NCBI GenBank assembly: GCA_035513345.1
Contig: DATKCF010000039.1
Span: 15,720 to 79,719, forward strand
Source of the DNA: DATKCF01 sp035513345
Lineage (GTDB): Bacteria > Gemmatimonadota > Gemmatimonadetes > Longimicrobiales > RSA9
Direction of reading: 5' to 3'
Length of the DNA: 64,000 bases
Made by a program: the position numbers and the translations under genes. Below, piece after piece: positions 62,697 to 64,000 of this stretch (position 1 is the stretch's first letter; each line of letters opens with the position of its first letter). The notes beneath the pieces were generated by a model. That model was given only the letters and a program-made list of their open reading frames with translations. It searched no databases and was not told the origin of the DNA.

Positions 62697-62713
62697 GGCC
62701 GGGCCGCCCGGCC
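62697..62713 (+). terminator. Hairpin after the Lrp-family gene
   Basis: GGCCGGG (62697-62703) and CCCGGCC (62707-62713) form a perfect 7-bp stem with a 3-base loop, 6 bases after the stop codon. No T-run follows. Confidence 0.35.
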
Positions 62714-62772
62714 ACGGCGAGTGTCGCAACCGGTGCCTGTTCCGCGGCCGACGTTCGCCCCGCCGAGCGGGC

Positions 62773-62801
62773 TGGACGATACCCGAACACTGCGCTAGCA
62801 T
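62773..62801 (+). promoter_or_regulatory. Putative promoter of tRNA-Val
   Basis: TGGACG (62773-62778), 17-base spacer, TAGCAT (62796-62801); the implied start is 1-3 bases before the mature tRNA 5' end at 62810. Confidence 0.5.
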
Positions 62802-62809
62802 CCGGTTCA

Positions 62810-62884
62810 GGGCGCGTAGCTCAGTTGGTTCAGAGCGTCCGGTTTACACCCGGAAGGTCACAGGTTCGAGTCCTGTCGCGCCCA
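62810..62884 (+). tRNA. tRNA-Val (anticodon UAC)
   Basis: All arms can be drawn by hand. Acceptor GGGCGCG (62810-62816) pairs with CGCGCCC (62877-62883), discriminator A at 62884. The D-arm GCTC/GAGC encloses AGTTGGTTCA. The anticodon stem TCCGG/CCGGA holds the loop TTTACAC with anticodon TAC. The T-arm ACAGG/CCTGT has the loop TTCGAGT. CCA is not encoded. The variable loop is short (AGGTC). Confidence 0.95.
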
Positions 62885-62935
62885 TGGACTTACAGCATCG
62901 GCGGTCCGCCAAGTCACCACTGAGTCACCAGCGCG

Positions 62936-63169
62936 TCATCCTTCCGGTTCGACCGTCTCGATGTCGTGCATCACGCGCAACTCCCGCGCGTAGTCCTCCG
63001 GGTCGATGTTGGTGTCAACGATGAAATTGCGGTAGGTGTCGAGGATGTAGTACTCGCCAAGGTCCAGCTTCGCCCGTTCGCGCGACTTCCGGACCGCCTG
63101 ATATTCAGGCGCCAGCTTGCGGTTGATGCGCTTGATGAGCGCGTCCATTGTTACGGTCTGCTTCGCCAT
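62936..63169 (-). CDS. Small orphan protein, accessory region
   Basis: 77 residues, no recognised family: MAKQTVTMDALIKRINRKLA, then a charged segment (VRKSRERAKLDLGEYYILDTYRNFIVDTNIDPEDYARELRVMHDIE). It looks soluble and helical. The start at 63169 has GGAGGG seven bases upstream; an ATG at 63175 overlaps the upstream stop (ATGA) but is too close to that site. Paired with the helix-turn-helix gene upstream. Small paired genes like this directly after a tRNA suggest a mobile element, which is inference. Confidence 0.6.
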   Translation of the reverse strand: MAKQTVTMDALIKRINRKLAPEYQAVRKSRERAKLDLGEYYILDTYRNFIVDTNIDPEDYARELRVMHDIETVEPEG

Positions 63170-63171
63170 CG

Positions 63172-63414
63172 TCATCCCTCCGAAGGTTCGAGACTGTCCG
63201 CCAACTTGAGCAGGTCCATCGCCCGCTGCCGGCAGAGCTTCGCCACGCAGGCCCGCCAGCCTTCGGGCGGGCGCCGGGCGTTCGGGTTGTCCGGATCCAT
63301 GCGGGCTTTCTCAATGAGGTTGCGACTGACCTTGCAGGCCGCTGCGATGTCGGCCAACGTGATGTTGGCGTTCCGCGTCCGCTCCACTGCCGCCGAAAAT
63401 GTCATGGGTTCCAT
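63172..63414 (-). CDS. Small helix-turn-helix protein, accessory region
   Basis: About 80 residues starting MEPMTFSAAVERTRNAN. The segment ITLADIAAACKVSRNLIEKARMD looks like a helix-turn-helix, followed by a basic helix (GWRACVAKLCRQRAMDLLKLADSL). Likely a small DNA-binding regulator of the type common on phages and plasmids. The promoter at 63450-63421 would start transcription at or next to the ATG at 63414, so the mRNA may be leaderless; ATG 63405 is an alternative. The stop overlaps the next gene's upstream ATG. Confidence 0.62.
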   Translation of the reverse strand: MEPMTFSAAVERTRNANITLADIAAACKVSRNLIEKARMDPDNPNARRPPEGWRACVAKLCRQRAMDLLKLADSLEPSEG

Positions 63415-63420
63415 GTGTGC

Positions 63421-63450
63421 ATTGTACTTGACAGCCCGGCGTGCCGTCAA
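63421..63450 (-). promoter_or_regulatory. Leftward promoter of a face-to-face pair, within an inverted repeat
   Basis: Minus strand TTGACG (63450-63445), 18-base spacer, TACAAT (63426-63421), five of six -10 positions matching. It overlaps the rightward promoter. The two -35 boxes lie in an inverted repeat TACTTGAC (63425-63432) / GTCAAGTA (63446-63453). Confidence 0.6.
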
Positions 63451-63457
63451 GTATCGT
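63428..63457 (+). promoter_or_regulatory. Rightward promoter of a face-to-face pair
   Basis: TTGACA (63428-63433), 18-base spacer, TATCGT (63452-63457). It points to the small gene at 63592, leaving a leader of about 125 bases. Because it overlaps the leftward promoter, polymerase binding at one should exclude the other; the inverted repeat may be an operator. Confidence 0.5.
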
Positions 63458-63591
63458 GCTTACACGCAGGGCCAACGCAAGGGCGCCGTTCCTCCCTCCG
63501 GAGAAGCCCGACGCCCCCACCGACAGCCCGAAGGCCGCCGTTTCAATCTGCCCTGCCGCGGCGCCACGGGCAACCATTATCGGAGGTACCC

Positions 63592-63870
63592 ATGCCAGAC
63601 AGCCCCACGAAACGCGAGATTCCCGTACCGCCAGGCGTTCCCCGGATCCTCGATGGCGTCGTCGTGTTTGGCGATGAGGTCATCGTGATCCGCCCCGATC
63701 ACCCGACGTTGAAGGTGGCGGCCGTCAGGAAGCTGCCCGACAGCATCATGGATCATCCGGACCTCGACATCCTCGCCGCGATGGACGGCGCTACAACCGA
63801 GCCAAGAAACAGCAGGGCGGGGACACGTCAAAGCGACAAAATGTCGCCTTGGGTCTCGCGGGCCGTATGA
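63592..63870 (+). CDS. Small orphan protein, accessory region
   Basis: 92 residues beginning MPDSPTKREIPVPPGVPRIL, then DGVVVFGDEVIVIRPDHPTLKVAAVRKLPDSIMDHPDLDILAAMD; no recognised family. GGAGGT (63582-63587) supports the start. Its TGA overlaps the ATG of the next gene (ATGA). Function unknown. Confidence 0.6.
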   Translation: MPDSPTKREIPVPPGVPRILDGVVVFGDEVIVIRPDHPTLKVAAVRKLPDSIMDHPDLDILAAMDGATTEPRNSRAGTRQSDKMSPWVSRAV

Positions 63871-64000
63871 GCGCCGCGACAGGCCAGCTTCCGCGAGGGG
63901 TGTACGCGCTCGACTTCCGCGATCCTCATGGCCACGAGCTGATGGTAGTCGTCGACCGGCGCGGCAACATGGTCGGGCCGCTTACCCGCGTGTTCCCGCG
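63867..64000 (+). CDS. Hypothetical protein (partial, continues past the window)
   Basis: The first 44 residues are visible, beginning MSAATGQLPRGVYALDFRDP and continuing HGHELMVVVDRRGNMVGPL. No family recognised. Translationally coupled to the small gene before it. Confidence 0.5.
   Translation, partial: MSAATGQLPRGVYALDFRDPHGHELMVVVDRRGNMVGPLTRVFP

Noticed and set aside
62855..62884. Defined attL site at the tRNA-Val 3' end
   Set aside because: No integrase and no second copy of this sequence were found inside the window, so only a possible boundary is reported.

Overview
The window is very GC-rich DNA with short intergenic gaps and many 1-4 base start/stop overlaps (ATGA, GTGA, TGATG). 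There is no rRNA, so any taxonomic call is inference. The gene content fits a diderm, probably motile environmental bacterium, most plausibly of the Gemmatimonadota or a neighbouring lineage: RND efflux with a TolC-like channel, ExbB/ExbD/TonB, a Wzx/Wzy-type polysaccharide cluster, c-di-AMP synthase, DivIVA, and a chemosensory cluster mixed with MglA/Roadblock and PATAN (DUF4388) proteins.

Layout. 1-7923 (minus): a tripartite efflux operon with one membrane-fusion protein, one TolC-like channel and two tandem RND pumps, the second cut by the window edge. 8536-10617 (plus): a lysine-rich histone-H1-like protein with 54-bp repeats, an HD-domain protein and an iodotyrosine-deiodinase-like flavoprotein, facing a secreted metallo-beta-lactamase-fold lipoprotein (minus). 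11734-46197: about 34 kb of genes all on the plus strand. These are a housekeeping block (glycerophosphodiesterase, tilS, hpt, ftsH, folP, cdaA), an ExbB-ExbD-ExbD-TonB module behind a clear sigma70-type promoter, then yggS, divIVA, purine nucleoside phosphorylase, ileS, lspA and rluD.

29271-44800 is the most unusual part. It holds one run of co-directional, mostly overlapping genes: cheW, cheY, cheA, cheC, a 907-aa TPR protein, a PATAN protein, a TPR-Roadblock fusion, two small Roadblock proteins, an MglA-type small GTPase, a protein made of two DnaA-type AAA+ modules (the second degenerate) without a DNA-binding domain, a second PATAN-TPR protein, cheR, cheD and cheB. The CheB receiver has lost its phosphoacceptor aspartate. 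No methyl-accepting receptor is encoded here. I infer a chemosensory pathway whose output is a small-GTPase polarity or surface-motility switch rather than, or in addition to, a flagellar motor.

46194-58679 (minus) is an exopolysaccharide locus: four GT4-like glycosyltransferases, one GT9 heptosyltransferase-like enzyme, a SAM methyltransferase-like protein, a Wzy/O-antigen-ligase protein, a Wzx-type flippase, the initiating sugar-phosphate transferase, a Wzc-like co-polymerase with a decayed kinase domain, and a small Wza-like export protein. Upstream (58725-60295, minus) are two cupredoxin proteins, one fused to a putative outer-membrane barrel. The right end carries a nucleotidyltransferase-fold protein, an Lrp/AsnC regulator, tRNA-Val(UAC), and then small orphan genes with a face-to-face promoter pair that look like the start of an accessory element.
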